A stretch of 64,000 nt of DNA from the NCBI RefSeq assembly GCF_029688845.1, contig NZ_JARUKW010000008.1, forward strand, positions 1 through 64,000. The letters are read 5' to 3'. Position numbers and translations under genes: made by a program. Shown piece after piece: positions 26,243-34,175 of this stretch (positions within the stretch are counted from its first letter, which is position 1; each line of letters begins with the position of its first letter). The notes under the pieces were generated by a model that saw only the letters and a list, made by a program, of their open reading frames with translations, had not been told where the DNA came from and ran no database searches. The DNA is from Natronococcus sp. A-GB1. GTDB taxonomy: Archaea > Halobacteriota > Halobacteria > Halobacteriales > Natrialbaceae.

Positions 26243-27382
26243 ATGAACGTTCGCGACTACTACTTCACGGCGAAGGGAGTCCAGGACCTCGTCGACACTG
26301 AACGGAACTCCTCGTCGTACTCGCAGTCGCTCCCGCGTCGGCTCGCCCTCTGGCGGCGCGGCTTCCTGAGCAGGGCCGGCGTTATCTACGACTTCGAGCG
26401 CCACGACCCGGAGGCGTTCGTCAGCGACTATCAGCGGTTCGTCCGGACGAAGAACCTCAACGGGACGTGGTCGGTCGCGCTCTCGAACAAGCTGTTTTTC
26501 GACTGGCTGATGCGGGCCTACGGCGACCACCGCACGGTCGTCTACGGACTCGTCCGTGGCGGCCTCTTCCACGAGTTCGACGACTCCCGCGAGCCGGCAC
26601 CCGCGGCGGTCGCCGGCGACGGAACGGCGGCGCTCGAGCCGGCGGTCGATTCGAGGACCGCTGCTCGCCACGAGGCCGGTGCGTGGGTCGCCGATCGGCT
26701 CGCCGAGGAGGGGAAGCTGGTTCTCAAGTGGATCCGTGGCGGCGGCGGCGAGAACGTCCTGCTCTGCTCGCGGACCGAGAGCGGCTACGAGGTCAACGGC
26801 GAGCACTACGATCGTGGCGCCCTCGTCGCTCGGGTCGACGACCTCGAGAACTACCTCGTCTGCGAGCACGTCGAGCAGGGGCCGTACGCGGCCGCTCTCT
26901 ACCCCGAGACGCCGAACACGATCCGCGTGCTCACAATGTACGACGACGACGCCGAGGAGGCGTTTATCGCGGCCGCGATCCAGCGGATGGGCTCCGACCT
27001 ATCCGGTTCGATGGACAACTTCTCGCAGGGCGGGCTCAGTGCCGAAATCGACGTCGAAACAGGCGAACTCGGACCGGCCGCACAGCTTCCTTACGAGAGC
27101 GACCGCCTCGAGTGGCACACCCACCATCCCGAAACCGGAACGCGGATCCAGGGTACGAAGGTTCCCGCCTGGGAGACGATCCGAGAGCGAGTTCTCGAGT
27201 TGGCCTCGAGCCACCCGATGCTCCCGTACGTCGGCTGGGACCTCGTGCTCACCGACGACGAGGGCTCGTTCAAGGTTATCGAAGCGAACGATCACCCCGG
27301 ACTCAAGGCGATGCAGATCAACGGCCCGCTGCTAGCTGACGAGCGCGTTCGCCGGTTCTACGAACGCCACGAGGTCTGCTAA
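26243..27382 (+). CDS. ATP-grasp protein (sugar-transfer associated type)
   Basis: 379 residues. RFVRTKNLNGTWSVALSNKL (~67-86) and later GKLVLKWIRGGGGENVLLCS (P-loop-like Gly-rich), LENYLVCEHVEQGPYAAALY, PETPNTIRVLTMYD, and C-terminal YVGWDLVLTDDEGSFKVIEA with the metal-binding E-x-N (EANDH) place it in the ATP-grasp superfamily; the PF14397-type found near glycan genes is the closest I recall. It would ligate an acid to a nucleophile using ATP. Substrate unknown; no sugar genes adjoin. It starts at an ATG after a ~180-nt gap, alone. Confidence 0.75.
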   Translation: MNVRDYYFTAKGVQDLVDTERNSSSYSQSLPRRLALWRRGFLSRAGVIYDFERHDPEAFVSDYQRFVRTKNLNGTWSVALSNKLFFDWLMRAYGDHRTVVYGLVRGGLFHEFDDSREPAPAAVAGDGTAALEPAVDSRTAARHEAGAWVADRLAEEGKLVLKWIRGGGGENVLLCSRTESGYEVNGEHYDRGALVARVDDLENYLVCEHVEQGPYAAALYPETPNTIRVLTMYDDDAEEAFIAAAIQRMGSDLSGSMDNFSQGGLSAEIDVETGELGPAAQLPYESDRLEWHTHHPETGTRIQGTKVPAWETIRERVLELASSHPMLPYVGWDLVLTDDEGSFKVIEANDHPGLKAMQINGPLLADERVRRFYERHEVC

Positions 27383-27457
27383 CCGCTCTCATCGCTACGA
27401 TTTCTCTCGAGTGTAACTCGGTCGTCGGACGAAAAGCGGCCGGCGGCGTTTCGGCGA

Positions 27458-27886
27458 CTACTCGACGCGTAGCTCGTCGTCGGCTTCGACGTGGTCGGCG
27501 TCCCACCGGATCGTAAACGTCGTGCTCCGTTCGGCACCGGTGTCGAGCAGGTCGGAGTCGGTGTCGACCGCGACGTCGAACGAACACGTCTGCGGCGGGT
27601 TGATCGTCGCACTCTCGTTTCCAGTGATTACCGTAACCTTGTCCCCGACACTTCCGGCGCGGTCTCCGGTCTCGGTACCGTCGGCTCGACGGTCCGCTCC
27701 ATCGGATCCAGTACCGGCTCCGGTCCCGGCCGTCCCCGTCGACCCGGTTCCGACCGTCTCGGCGGTGTTCCCGCCGCGCTCGGTGGTATCCGATCGCGTA
27801 TCCGGATCGAGTTCGTCGGCGAACTGTCGGAGGTACGCGGCGATTTCGGAACGGGTCCGCTCCTGTGTCGACTCGAGTGATGCCAT
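27458..27886 (-). CDS. amphi-Trp-like domain protein
   Basis: 142 residues. The N-terminus (RTRSEIAAYLRQFADELDPD) is the short helix that opens amphi-Trp domains, and the C-terminus (KVTVITGNESATINPPQTCS then FDVAVDTDSDLL) has the paired-strand pattern of that domain. Between them is a ~50-residue Gly/Thr/Asp linker (TGSTGTAGTGAGTGSDGAD), unusual in the family. Function unknown. The gene has a long (~375-nt) upstream region containing ACCTATTGTA elements. Confidence 0.6.
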   Translation of the reverse strand: MASLESTQERTRSEIAAYLRQFADELDPDTRSDTTERGGNTAETVGTGSTGTAGTGAGTGSDGADRRADGTETGDRAGSVGDKVTVITGNESATINPPQTCSFDVAVDTDSDLLDTGAERSTTFTIRWDADHVEADDELRVE

Positions 27887-28099
27887 ACTGAACCGTCAAC
27901 GGACCGATCAATGAGTCTGAGGCTTGCACAACAACGGCGTTTCGGCCGTCGCGGACGGAGTCGATATGCGGTTCGGTGCGCTCGCGAGCGAGTCGGTTCG
28001 TCGAAACGTCGGTCGGTGAACGGTGCCCTTCTCGAGCGGGGACTCGTCTCCGCCTCGCGAGTTCGGTAGACTCGGGTAGCAGCGGCAAGTGCGGTAGCT

Positions 28100-28141
28100 A
28101 CCTATTGTAGCTTAGCTACCCTAACTGAGGTAGCTATTGTA
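28100..28141. repeat. Second pair of TATTGTA elements
   Basis: ACCTATTGTA at 28100-28109 and AGCTATTGTA at 28132-28141, with TTAGCTACC between them. The same decamer occurs twice at 21888-21946. The pair lies about 210-250 nt upstream of the amphi-Trp-like gene and just beyond the end of the sensor gene. The surrounding 27887-28261 region holds no gene that I can see. Confidence 0.45.
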
Positions 28142-28261
28142 GAAGATCCGGCTACTACGAGAGAGCGACGGAACGAGCAGTAGCCGCCTCGAGAATCGGA
28201 TCCGCATAAGGGTTTCTCGAGCGGGCGAGATCCGGCGAGCGGGAGAACGTGATCTGCGCGG

Positions 28262-29032
28262 TCAGGAGGAATCGATCAGCGCGGTCACGTCGTACCCGCC
28301 CTCGAGTAAGAGCTTGGCGTACCGACCGAACAGCCAGGCCAGTCCGTTAAGCGCGTGGAGGGTGAGCAGGCCAAGCAGGAGGCCGCCGCCGGCGACGACG
28401 ATCGCCTGTGGAAGCGTCGTGATCTCCCAGTAGCCGACCGTAAGGACCGCCTCGAACCCGACCAGCAGCTGGTTCCACGCCAGGTAGACGGTCTGGTGGA
28501 ACTCGGGTGCCCGATCGGTTACGACCCCCACGTACAACCCCGGCTGGTCGTAGTACAGTGGCACGAATATCATTGCCAGCGCCGTCGACAGCCCGGTCGT
28601 GAGCACGACGAACGAAACCAGACCCAGGAGGAACACCGACGGAAGGTAGACGAACGGCGTCCAGGTCCGGAGATCGGTCAGCAAGTCGAACGCTCGATCC
28701 CGGCGTCGGTCGCCCTCGAGTCGACGGCTGCTGTCGATCTCGATCGGGAGCAAGCGCGTGACGAGCCAGCGTTCGAACTGGGCCGCGAGCAGCGTCGCCC
28801 CCAGCACGACCGCCAGCATCGGAAGCCCGACGACCAGTATCGAGAGGCTGATTCCGACCGAGAGGCCGACGACGAGAAAGACGAAGTACGCGATCCCGAG
28901 CGGAAAGGCGAGCAGCAGGTAGCCCAGACGGCGGTACGTCTCTTGTCGGACGGGGACCGAGACGAACCACCGAAGTCCGCCACGGAGTCGGTCGGCGCCG
29001 AGGTCGAGTCGCTCGGCCGTCGGAGACGCCAT
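28262..29032 (-). CDS. Membrane sensor-domain protein (PF13796-like)
   Basis: 256 residues with four or five hydrophobic segments (LGYLLLAFPLGIAYFVFLVV; VGISLSILVVGLPMLAVVLG; FLLGLVSFVVLTTGLSTALA; a C-terminal pair). The R-R-x-G-Y-L-L-L-A-F-P-L-G start and the W-x-P-F-V-Y-L pattern match the haloarchaeal putative sensor domain usually found alone or before histidine kinases. There is no kinase or output domain. It is divergent from a winged-helix gene and has a paralog at 30290, so it is part of a small membrane-signalling cluster. Confidence 0.75.
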   Translation of the reverse strand: MASPTAERLDLGADRLRGGLRWFVSVPVRQETYRRLGYLLLAFPLGIAYFVFLVVGLSVGISLSILVVGLPMLAVVLGATLLAAQFERWLVTRLLPIEIDSSRRLEGDRRRDRAFDLLTDLRTWTPFVYLPSVFLLGLVSFVVLTTGLSTALAMIFVPLYYDQPGLYVGVVTDRAPEFHQTVYLAWNQLLVGFEAVLTVGYWEITTLPQAIVVAGGGLLLGLLTLHALNGLAWLFGRYAKLLLEGGYDVTALIDSS

Positions 29033-29198
29033 CTCGAGGATGACTCCCCGGCGCGGAAAAATAAACGTTCGGCCCGGTCAGCAACCACCTTCGGATCGGA
29101 TCCGCTTCGAATCGGCCAGGCTCACAGTACTCGAATACGCTCGAGAATGGTGTCGGATGGGAGACAAGCTTTTGTTCTGGCCCGAGTACCACCCCTCG

Positions 29199-29540
29199 AT
29201 GGCCGACGACGGCGAGGTTGATGTCGTCGAGATCCTCGGCGACGACTACGCCAAGACGATCCTCGTCCGCACCCGTACAGAGCCCAAGTCGGTCCGGGCC
29301 CTAAGCGACGCCTGCGACGCCGATCCTTCGACGATCTACCGACGCGTCGAGCAACTCACGGAGGCCGACCTGCTCGAGGTCCACCAGCAGCTCGATCCGG
29401 ACGGCCACCACCACAAGGTGTACGCGGCCCGGCTTCGGGAAGTTCGGATCCGCCTCGCCGATGAGGGGTACGACGTCGAGATCGAACGAGAGGAATCGGC
29501 CGCCGACCGCTTCACCAGGCTCTACGAGGGGTTCAAATGA
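29199..29540 (+). CDS. Winged-helix transcriptional regulator
   Basis: 113 residues from ATG 29199 (ADDGEVDVVEILGDDYAKTI). The HTH is at PKSVRALSDACDADPSTIYR and the wing at VEQLTEADLLEVHQQ, with HHHKVYAARLREVRIRLADE as the ligand/dimer part. This is the haloarchaeal GvpE/TrmB-like small regulator type that precedes DUF7521 genes. A longer start at 29157 (MGDKLLFW) is possible. Its stop overlaps the next gene by 4 nt, so it heads an operon of small membrane proteins. Confidence 0.75.
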   Translation: MADDGEVDVVEILGDDYAKTILVRTRTEPKSVRALSDACDADPSTIYRRVEQLTEADLLEVHQQLDPDGHHHKVYAARLREVRIRLADEGYDVEIEREESAADRFTRLYEGFK

Positions 29541-29938
29541 GTCCGCGAGCACATCCACCGGTCCTCGAGTTCGCTTCGGCCTCGGAGCGGTGGCTGCCGG
29601 CCTGGACCGGGTTCGGATCGATAGTCGAGAGCACTCCCCTGTCGACGGTCGGAGGCTCCCCGACCGTGATCGCGCTGGTGTTTCTCTCGCTCGTGCTCGC
29701 GACGCTGCTGTCGGTGTACCTGGCGCTGCGGCTCTACCGCGGCCACCGCGCCGGTGGCGGGCGGGCGATGCTCCTGCTGGGCGTCGGACTCGTGTTGCTG
29801 ACGACCGTCCCGATGCTGTTGCGCCTCGCACTATCGAACGTCGGGAGCGTGGCGATCGTCTGGCAGGAGACGATCGTCACCGCCTGCCAACTGCTCGGGC
29901 TCGTCGTGATTCTGGGGGTGATCCATGGTCGCCGTTGA
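29537..29938 (+). CDS. Small membrane protein (DUF7521-like)
   Basis: 133 residues, three membrane segments (VIALVFLSLVLATLLSVYLA; AMLLLGVGLVLLTTVPMLLR; TIVTACQLLGLVVILGVIHG). The L-R-L-Y-R-G-H-R turn after the first segment is the DUF7521 hallmark as I recall it. The gene overlaps both neighbours (4 nt and 14 nt), so it is tightly coupled with the HTH and the next membrane protein. Function unknown. Confidence 0.65.
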   Translation: MSPRAHPPVLEFASASERWLPAWTGFGSIVESTPLSTVGGSPTVIALVFLSLVLATLLSVYLALRLYRGHRAGGGRAMLLLGVGLVLLTTVPMLLRLALSNVGSVAIVWQETIVTACQLLGLVVILGVIHGRR

Positions 29939-30209
29939 ACCCGCGACGGTGTTGTTCGCGACGGCGCTGGCGACCGCGGTGGTCGGGCTCGTCGTCGCCG
30001 GCTACGCCTACCGTGGGTATCGTCGCAACGACAGCCTCGCGATGTTCTACCTCTCGATCGGGATCGCGTTGATCGCCGCCGGCCCGGTCGCGGTCAGCTA
30101 CGGGCTCGCCCCGCTGCTCTCGCTGTCGGACGCCGCCAGCCTGCTCGGCGTCCTCTGGGTAACTATCGCGGGGCTGATAGCGATCCTCTACTCGCTCGAG
30201 GGAACCTAG
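29925..30209 (+). CDS. Small membrane protein (DUF7521-like), second copy
   Basis: 94 residues with three hydrophobic stretches (VLFATALATAVVGLVVAGYA; LAMFYLSIGIALIAAGPVAV; ASLLGVLWVTIAGLIAILYS) and the Y-R-G-Y-R-R-N basic turn. Similar architecture to the preceding gene, from which it is probably a duplicate. Overlaps it by 14 nt. Function unknown. Confidence 0.65.
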   Translation: MVAVEPATVLFATALATAVVGLVVAGYAYRGYRRNDSLAMFYLSIGIALIAAGPVAVSYGLAPLLSLSDAASLLGVLWVTIAGLIAILYSLEGT

Positions 30210-30289
30210 TACAAAACTGTTTCGCACGATCGTCGAGCCGACAGCCTGCGACCCCGTTTTACCGCCTCGGGAGCCGTTGATCCGTTCGT

Positions 30290-30973
30290 ATGCCATCCAA
30301 CCGATCCGATGCCGCCGGCTCCGGCGGAGTCGTACCGACCGACTCGTCGAGCGGGAGGGGAAGCCGTCCGTTTCGCGTCGCACCGATCGACCCCTGGACG
30401 TACCGATCGCTCGCCTACGTCCTGCTCGCGTTCCCGCTCGGGATCGCCTACTTGGTCGCGATCACCGTCGGCTTCTCGATGACCGTCGGACTGAGCCTCA
30501 CGCTGCTCGGGCCGATCGCGCTGGTCGCCACGCTGCTGTCGGTCGTCGCGCTCGCCTGGCTCGACGGCGCCCTCACTCGAGGACTGCTCACCGTCGACGT
30601 TACGCCGTCCCTTCCGCCGACCGATGACGGGATCGCCACGTTCCTGAAGCGGCTCGTGCTCGGACGCGAGACCTGGCTCGGCGCGGTGTATCTCGGCTGG
30701 AAGATCCTGCTCGGGATCGTCGGCTTCGTCGCCCTCGTCGTCGGCGTCTCGCTCGCAACGAGCCTGCTGGTCACGCCCTTCGTCTACGGAACCGACCTCG
30801 TGGTGTACGCCGGCCTCGGCGAGCCGATCACGATCGAAACCCTTCCGCAAGCGCTGGGGGCCGCGATAGGCGGGCTCCTCGTCGGCCTCGGGACGCTGTA
30901 CCTCGCGAACCTCCTCGGTCGCGTCTCGGCCGTCGTCGCCGCGTCGCTGCTCGAGGGTCGTAGCGAGATGTGA
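30290..30973 (+). CDS. Membrane sensor-domain protein, paralog of the 28262 gene
   Basis: 227 residues. RSLAYVLLAFPLGIAYLVAI aligns with RLGYLLLAFPLGIAYFVFLV in the divergent gene at 28262; both continue with a glycine-rich second segment and end with a Leu/Ala-rich pair of helices (ALGAAIGGLLVGLGTLYLAN). It lies 80 nt after the DUF7521-like gene. An acidic/Ser leader precedes the first helix. No kinase domain. Confidence 0.7.
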   Translation: MPSNRSDAAGSGGVVPTDSSSGRGSRPFRVAPIDPWTYRSLAYVLLAFPLGIAYLVAITVGFSMTVGLSLTLLGPIALVATLLSVVALAWLDGALTRGLLTVDVTPSLPPTDDGIATFLKRLVLGRETWLGAVYLGWKILLGIVGFVALVVGVSLATSLLVTPFVYGTDLVVYAGLGEPITIETLPQALGAAIGGLLVGLGTLYLANLLGRVSAVVAASLLEGRSEM

Positions 30974-31542
30974 GAGAGCCAAGAACGGGTGCGGAATCGA
31001 CCCGCTTTGCGGTGGGAAATTGGCTATCCGCTGCTCGACGGCGTCTTGGCCGGACGACGGGACTCGTTACCTAAAGACTGCGAACGGAACACTACAATTC
31101 CTGTCAAAGAGATAGTTTTGAAGCACAAAGAATTTCTACCTAATGTGAATAGTTTCTGACATGATCGGAATACACCTCAGTCTCGTTGGCTACATCTCTC
31201 GATAGTAGGTGGGTTTTGGATAGTTAGTACGAACTCCACCACTGCTGCTGTTACAAATATTCACTATATATTACTCTGGGGTGGACTGGTACTCACACTC
31301 CTAAGTCTATTTCTTCCTTCCCAGACGAGAGTTGATAAGTACAGGGCTGGATTCGTGCGCTTCTCTTGATGAAAGTCAATATCCTCAATTTACAGCGGGA
31401 CCCACTTGGCCTGTACTGAAATCCGTTCTACTGATTGCTACTCTGTGCTAAGACTGCGCTCGGTACTTTCTGGAGAGACCCCTGTCGTTTTCCTTCACTG
31501 GTGACGTCCTTCGTCGCTATCCGTGGAGGGATGTCAGGTTCT
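30974..31542. other. AT-rich intergenic region, no complete gene
   Basis: 569 nt between the sensor paralog and the DUF4097-like gene. GC drops clearly around 31080-31340. Apart from the doubtful remnant listed separately, I see no gene, tRNA or inverted repeat ends. It could be a scar of a lost mobile element. Confidence 0.4.
31160..31369 (+). pseudogene. Possible remnant of a small membrane-protein gene
   Basis: A frame without start codon reads VGGFWIVSTNSTTAAVTNI and HYILLWGGLVLTLLSLFLPS, which could be two decayed membrane segments. The region is AT-rich compared with its neighbours, so a hydrophobic reading may be accidental. Confidence 0.2.
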
Positions 31543-32385
31543 CTACTCCTCGAGCGTCGAGATCTCGACGCTTCCCGTGCTCGTCTCGATCCGGAGCCGC
31601 GGACCGCCCTCGCCGACGACGGCGCTGACGCGGTCGTTCTCGCGGCGGTACTCCTCGAGTTCCAGTCCGTCGTCGTCGATCTCGAGGCTGCCAGTGCTGG
31701 TTCGGGCCTCGAGGTCGGCGTCGATGGTCGGCGAGAGCGCGACTTCGACGCTACCGGTGCTCGCCGTGATCGCGGTGTCGCCGTCAATCGCCGGCACCGC
31801 GGCCTCGATGCTCCCGGTGCTCGCGGTCAGGTTTCCGACGGCGTCGACGTCCGCGACGTCGATGCTTCCCGTGCTCGTTTCGGCGACGACCGTCCCGTCG
31901 ACGTTCCTGATCTCGACGCTGCCGGTGCTCGAGCGAGCCTCCAGATCCCCGCCGACGTCGGCGACGGTGACCCGACCGGTTCCCGTGAGCAGGCGATCGA
32001 CCGACAGCCCGTCGGGGAGGGCGACGTCGAGATCCATCGCCGGCTCGCTCTCGAACCAGCCCGTTTCGCCGTCGTACTCGGCCCGGAACTCGAGGAGGTC
32101 CTCCTCCCGGGCGGACTCCAGGCGGAGCGCCTCGAGATCGGTCCGAACGGAGCTGGACTGCTTCTCGATATCCAGCCGAATCGTATCGCGGTCGGCGCCG
32201 GTAACCGTCAGGTCGCCGACCGAGCCGGTGATCGCGATCGATTCGGCGTCCTCGGGATCGATCGTCTCTTCGTCTGCGAGGCGTCGACCGACGAACGGCG
32301 TCGAACCGGTACAGCCGGCCAGGGCCGCCGCCCCCGCAGCGGACAGTCCACCGAGCAGTTGTCGGCGAGTGTAATTCACTGTCAT
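31543..32385 (-). CDS. Tat-exported lipoprotein with STGS repeats (DUF4097-like)
   Basis: 280 residues. The N-terminus NYTRRQLLGGLSAAGAAALA ending in a lipobox Cys (AGC) is a Tat lipoprotein signal. The mature part has a run of repeated Ser-Thr-Gly-Ser turns (SSTGSVE, TSTGSID, ASTGSIE, ASTGSVE, TSTGSLE, TSTGSVE) spaced about 19-22 residues, a beta-helix of the DUF4097/adhesin type. Function is unknown; bacterial relatives are surface or anti-sigma-associated proteins. ATG 32385 gives a proper Tat n-region. Confidence 0.85.
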   Translation of the reverse strand: MTVNYTRRQLLGGLSAAGAAALAGCTGSTPFVGRRLADEETIDPEDAESIAITGSVGDLTVTGADRDTIRLDIEKQSSSVRTDLEALRLESAREEDLLEFRAEYDGETGWFESEPAMDLDVALPDGLSVDRLLTGTGRVTVADVGGDLEARSSTGSVEIRNVDGTVVAETSTGSIDVADVDAVGNLTASTGSIEAAVPAIDGDTAITASTGSVEVALSPTIDADLEARTSTGSLEIDDDGLELEEYRRENDRVSAVVGEGGPRLRIETSTGSVEISTLEE

Positions 32386-32691
32386 ACTCGAGTCGACGGG
32401 TGCCATCCACCTGTAAACCAAGGCAGGGCTGACGAGTCATCACACGGTCCCCAACAGTTATATACGAGGAACTGCCGAGTCGGTTCGATCGGCTCGTCGC
32501 GGCAGCGAGAAGTACAGATTCCGGAACAGAGGCGATTTGTGGGTCCGTTCGCGACGACGAATTTCCGCCGACGCGAACCGAGAGGTACTTTTGTACTCGA
32601 GTGTAATATTTCGTGACCAGCAGCGCATCCCAGGTGTCTCCCGCGTTGGACGACATTCCGTTGCTGGTTCGCAATCGTGGTTCAGTGGTGC

Positions 32692-32711
32692 CCCCCGACA
32701 TCGGTCGGGGG
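32692..32711. other. Perfect 8-bp GC-rich hairpin
   Basis: CCCCCGAC - ATCG - GTCGGGGG, followed on the + strand by a pyrimidine-rich run (CCTTCCTTCCTTTCG). It resembles a terminator or structured RNA end, but no gene in its direction ends nearby. The 443-nt gap 32386-32828 otherwise holds no gene that I can see. Confidence 0.35.
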
Positions 32712-32828
32712 CCTTCCTTCCTTTCGATAATTCGAAAGCGGTCAGTTCGTCGATCTCCGAAGCGTGGCCGCTCTCGGAAACTGTGATCGATCCCACGGTG
32801 TTTAGTAGGAGTCCGCGAAACGACGGGT

Positions 32829-33068
32829 ATGGCAACCCGTTTGGCACGACAGCTTCAGGGGAAGACGATCGTCGGCATCGACGGCACCGATTTCGGGACG
32901 CTCGAGAACATCACCATGGGTGCGGAGCCCGGAACGATCGAGGAACTGGTCGTCGAACCACAGGACCACATTCCCGGACGGATCGAACTCGACGCCGACG
33001 GTCGGTTCAGACTGCCGCTCGAGTGCATCGAGAACATCGACGACAGGATCGTCATCAGTTCGGATTGA
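32829..33068 (+). CDS. PRC-barrel-like small protein
   Basis: 79 residues. LQGKTIVGIDGTDFGTLENI, GTIEELVVEPQD and IENIDDRIVIS correspond to the first strands of a PRC-barrel (V-V-x-x-D-G-x-x-x-G-x-L...). Haloarchaea carry several stand-alone PRC-barrel proteins that are proposed to organise RNA or cell division; which this is cannot be told. It is the last gene before the origin region. Confidence 0.7.
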   Translation: MATRLARQLQGKTIVGIDGTDFGTLENITMGAEPGTIEELVVEPQDHIPGRIELDADGRFRLPLECIENIDDRIVISSD

Positions 33069-33180
33069 TCGAGTCGACCGCTCGTTGTGTGATTTCTTCG
33101 AACCGTTGGCCGGGAGCCGTTAGTGCGTCGGAAGGGAGTGGACGTGGGGACTGAAAGTACGTAAGGAATAGGCGGTCCCT

Positions 33181-33202
33181 CCCCCCGTGTGCGAAATGAA
33201 AT
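33181..33202 (-). repeat. ORB-like box 1 (inverted)
   Basis: Reverse strand reads ATTTCATTTCGCACACGGGG with two further G's. Opposite orientation to all others; G-run at the outer side. Confidence 0.75.
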
Positions 33203-33584
33203 CGGGTGCGAAACCGGAGGCGGGGGAGAGGGGGCGGCGTAATCGACTCCCATTGGGAGCAACGTGGATAGTATCGCCGTGCGAGAACGGACGAGTTCGA
33301 CGGTTCCGCGGCCTCTTCCGATCGGTCTCGAAGCGTCGTTTTCTTCTCGAGCCGATCGGGACCCAGTACAGAACCTGTTCCTACAGAAGGAACATAAAAC
33401 CACTGGTACTAGAGTCCTTCGTGGGCCGGCACATGACATCCGAGAAGCGATCGCACCGATCGAGAAGCCGACGGCGATCACTGTGATTTCGACGCTTGGC
33501 GCCGTAAGTCCGCCCGATTCGCCGTTTTCTCGTTCTCTTCTACCACCCGGTCACCGCCCCCCACCCCGCCCCGTTCGTGACCCC

Positions 33585-33606
33585 AATTCATTTCGCACAC
33601 GGGGGG
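33585..33606 (+). repeat. ORB-like box 2
   Basis: AATTCATTTCGCACACGGGG plus GG; matches box 1 at nearly all positions, G-run at the end. Confidence 0.75.
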
Positions 33607-33906
33607 AGGGGGTCGACGGAACGCTTCCTCTCAGCTCGTCCGTTCCCGCCGTCACCGTCATCTGATCGTCCACGATATCCGACGGTCCGCCTGTCTACTC
33701 CGTCTCGGTGGTCCACCCGTTTTCGCCGTATGTCGTACGAGCGGTCACGTACTGCCGTCCAGTGACCGCACTGTCGTTCGGTGACGACCGTCGTTCGCGA
33801 ACTCTCTGTGCACGGAATACGCACTCGAACTGGAGAGGATACGAGCGGAACGAAAATTCATCCGGCACGTGGGCCCCCTCGAGCCCACACGCTCATTTCC
33901 GAGAAG

Positions 33907-33926
33907 AATTCATCTCGCACACGGGG
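33907..33926 (+). repeat. ORB-like box 3
   Basis: AATTCATCTCGCACACGGGG; identical over 20 nt to the boxes at 35666 and 35748. Confidence 0.75.
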
Positions 33927-34175
33927 TGTCTCACCGACAGCGAGTGCAGCGTCGCCGATCGTCTCTTCTTAATCCTCCTGACTACAGAGATTCCCGCCAA
34001 ATGTTGTTTTCAGTCGCGAGTTTCCCTGTTCGACCCCCGTATTTAATCTCGCCCACGGTTTTCGGCCTCGAAGCGTGCTCGTGTCGTACGGGCGCCCTCG
34101 ACGGCGGTTGTGGCACCGTTGCTCTCGCACGCGGTTCTCGTCACGTATTTATGAAGTCGGTACGAGTGACACGGT

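Larger units (their letters stand above)
33181..34175. other. Candidate replication origin upstream of orc1
   Basis: About 1 kb without genes between the PRC-barrel protein and orc1. It contains an inverted ORB-like box at 33181-33202 and forward boxes at 33585-33606 and 33907-33926, plus weaker ones near 33855-33873 and 34041-34060. The inverted and first forward boxes face each other across ~380 nt that include an AT-richer patch (33370-33420) with GTTCCT-acaga-AGGAAC, a candidate unwinding element. This organisation (oppositely oriented ORBs flanking a DUE next to the initiator gene) is that of archaeal oriC regions. Confidence 0.8.

Noticed and set aside
32640-32712. tRNA-like GGTTCGCAATC and a GC hairpin
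   Set aside because: The T-arm-like motif lacks a pairing stem, and no acceptor or anticodon arm can be drawn.
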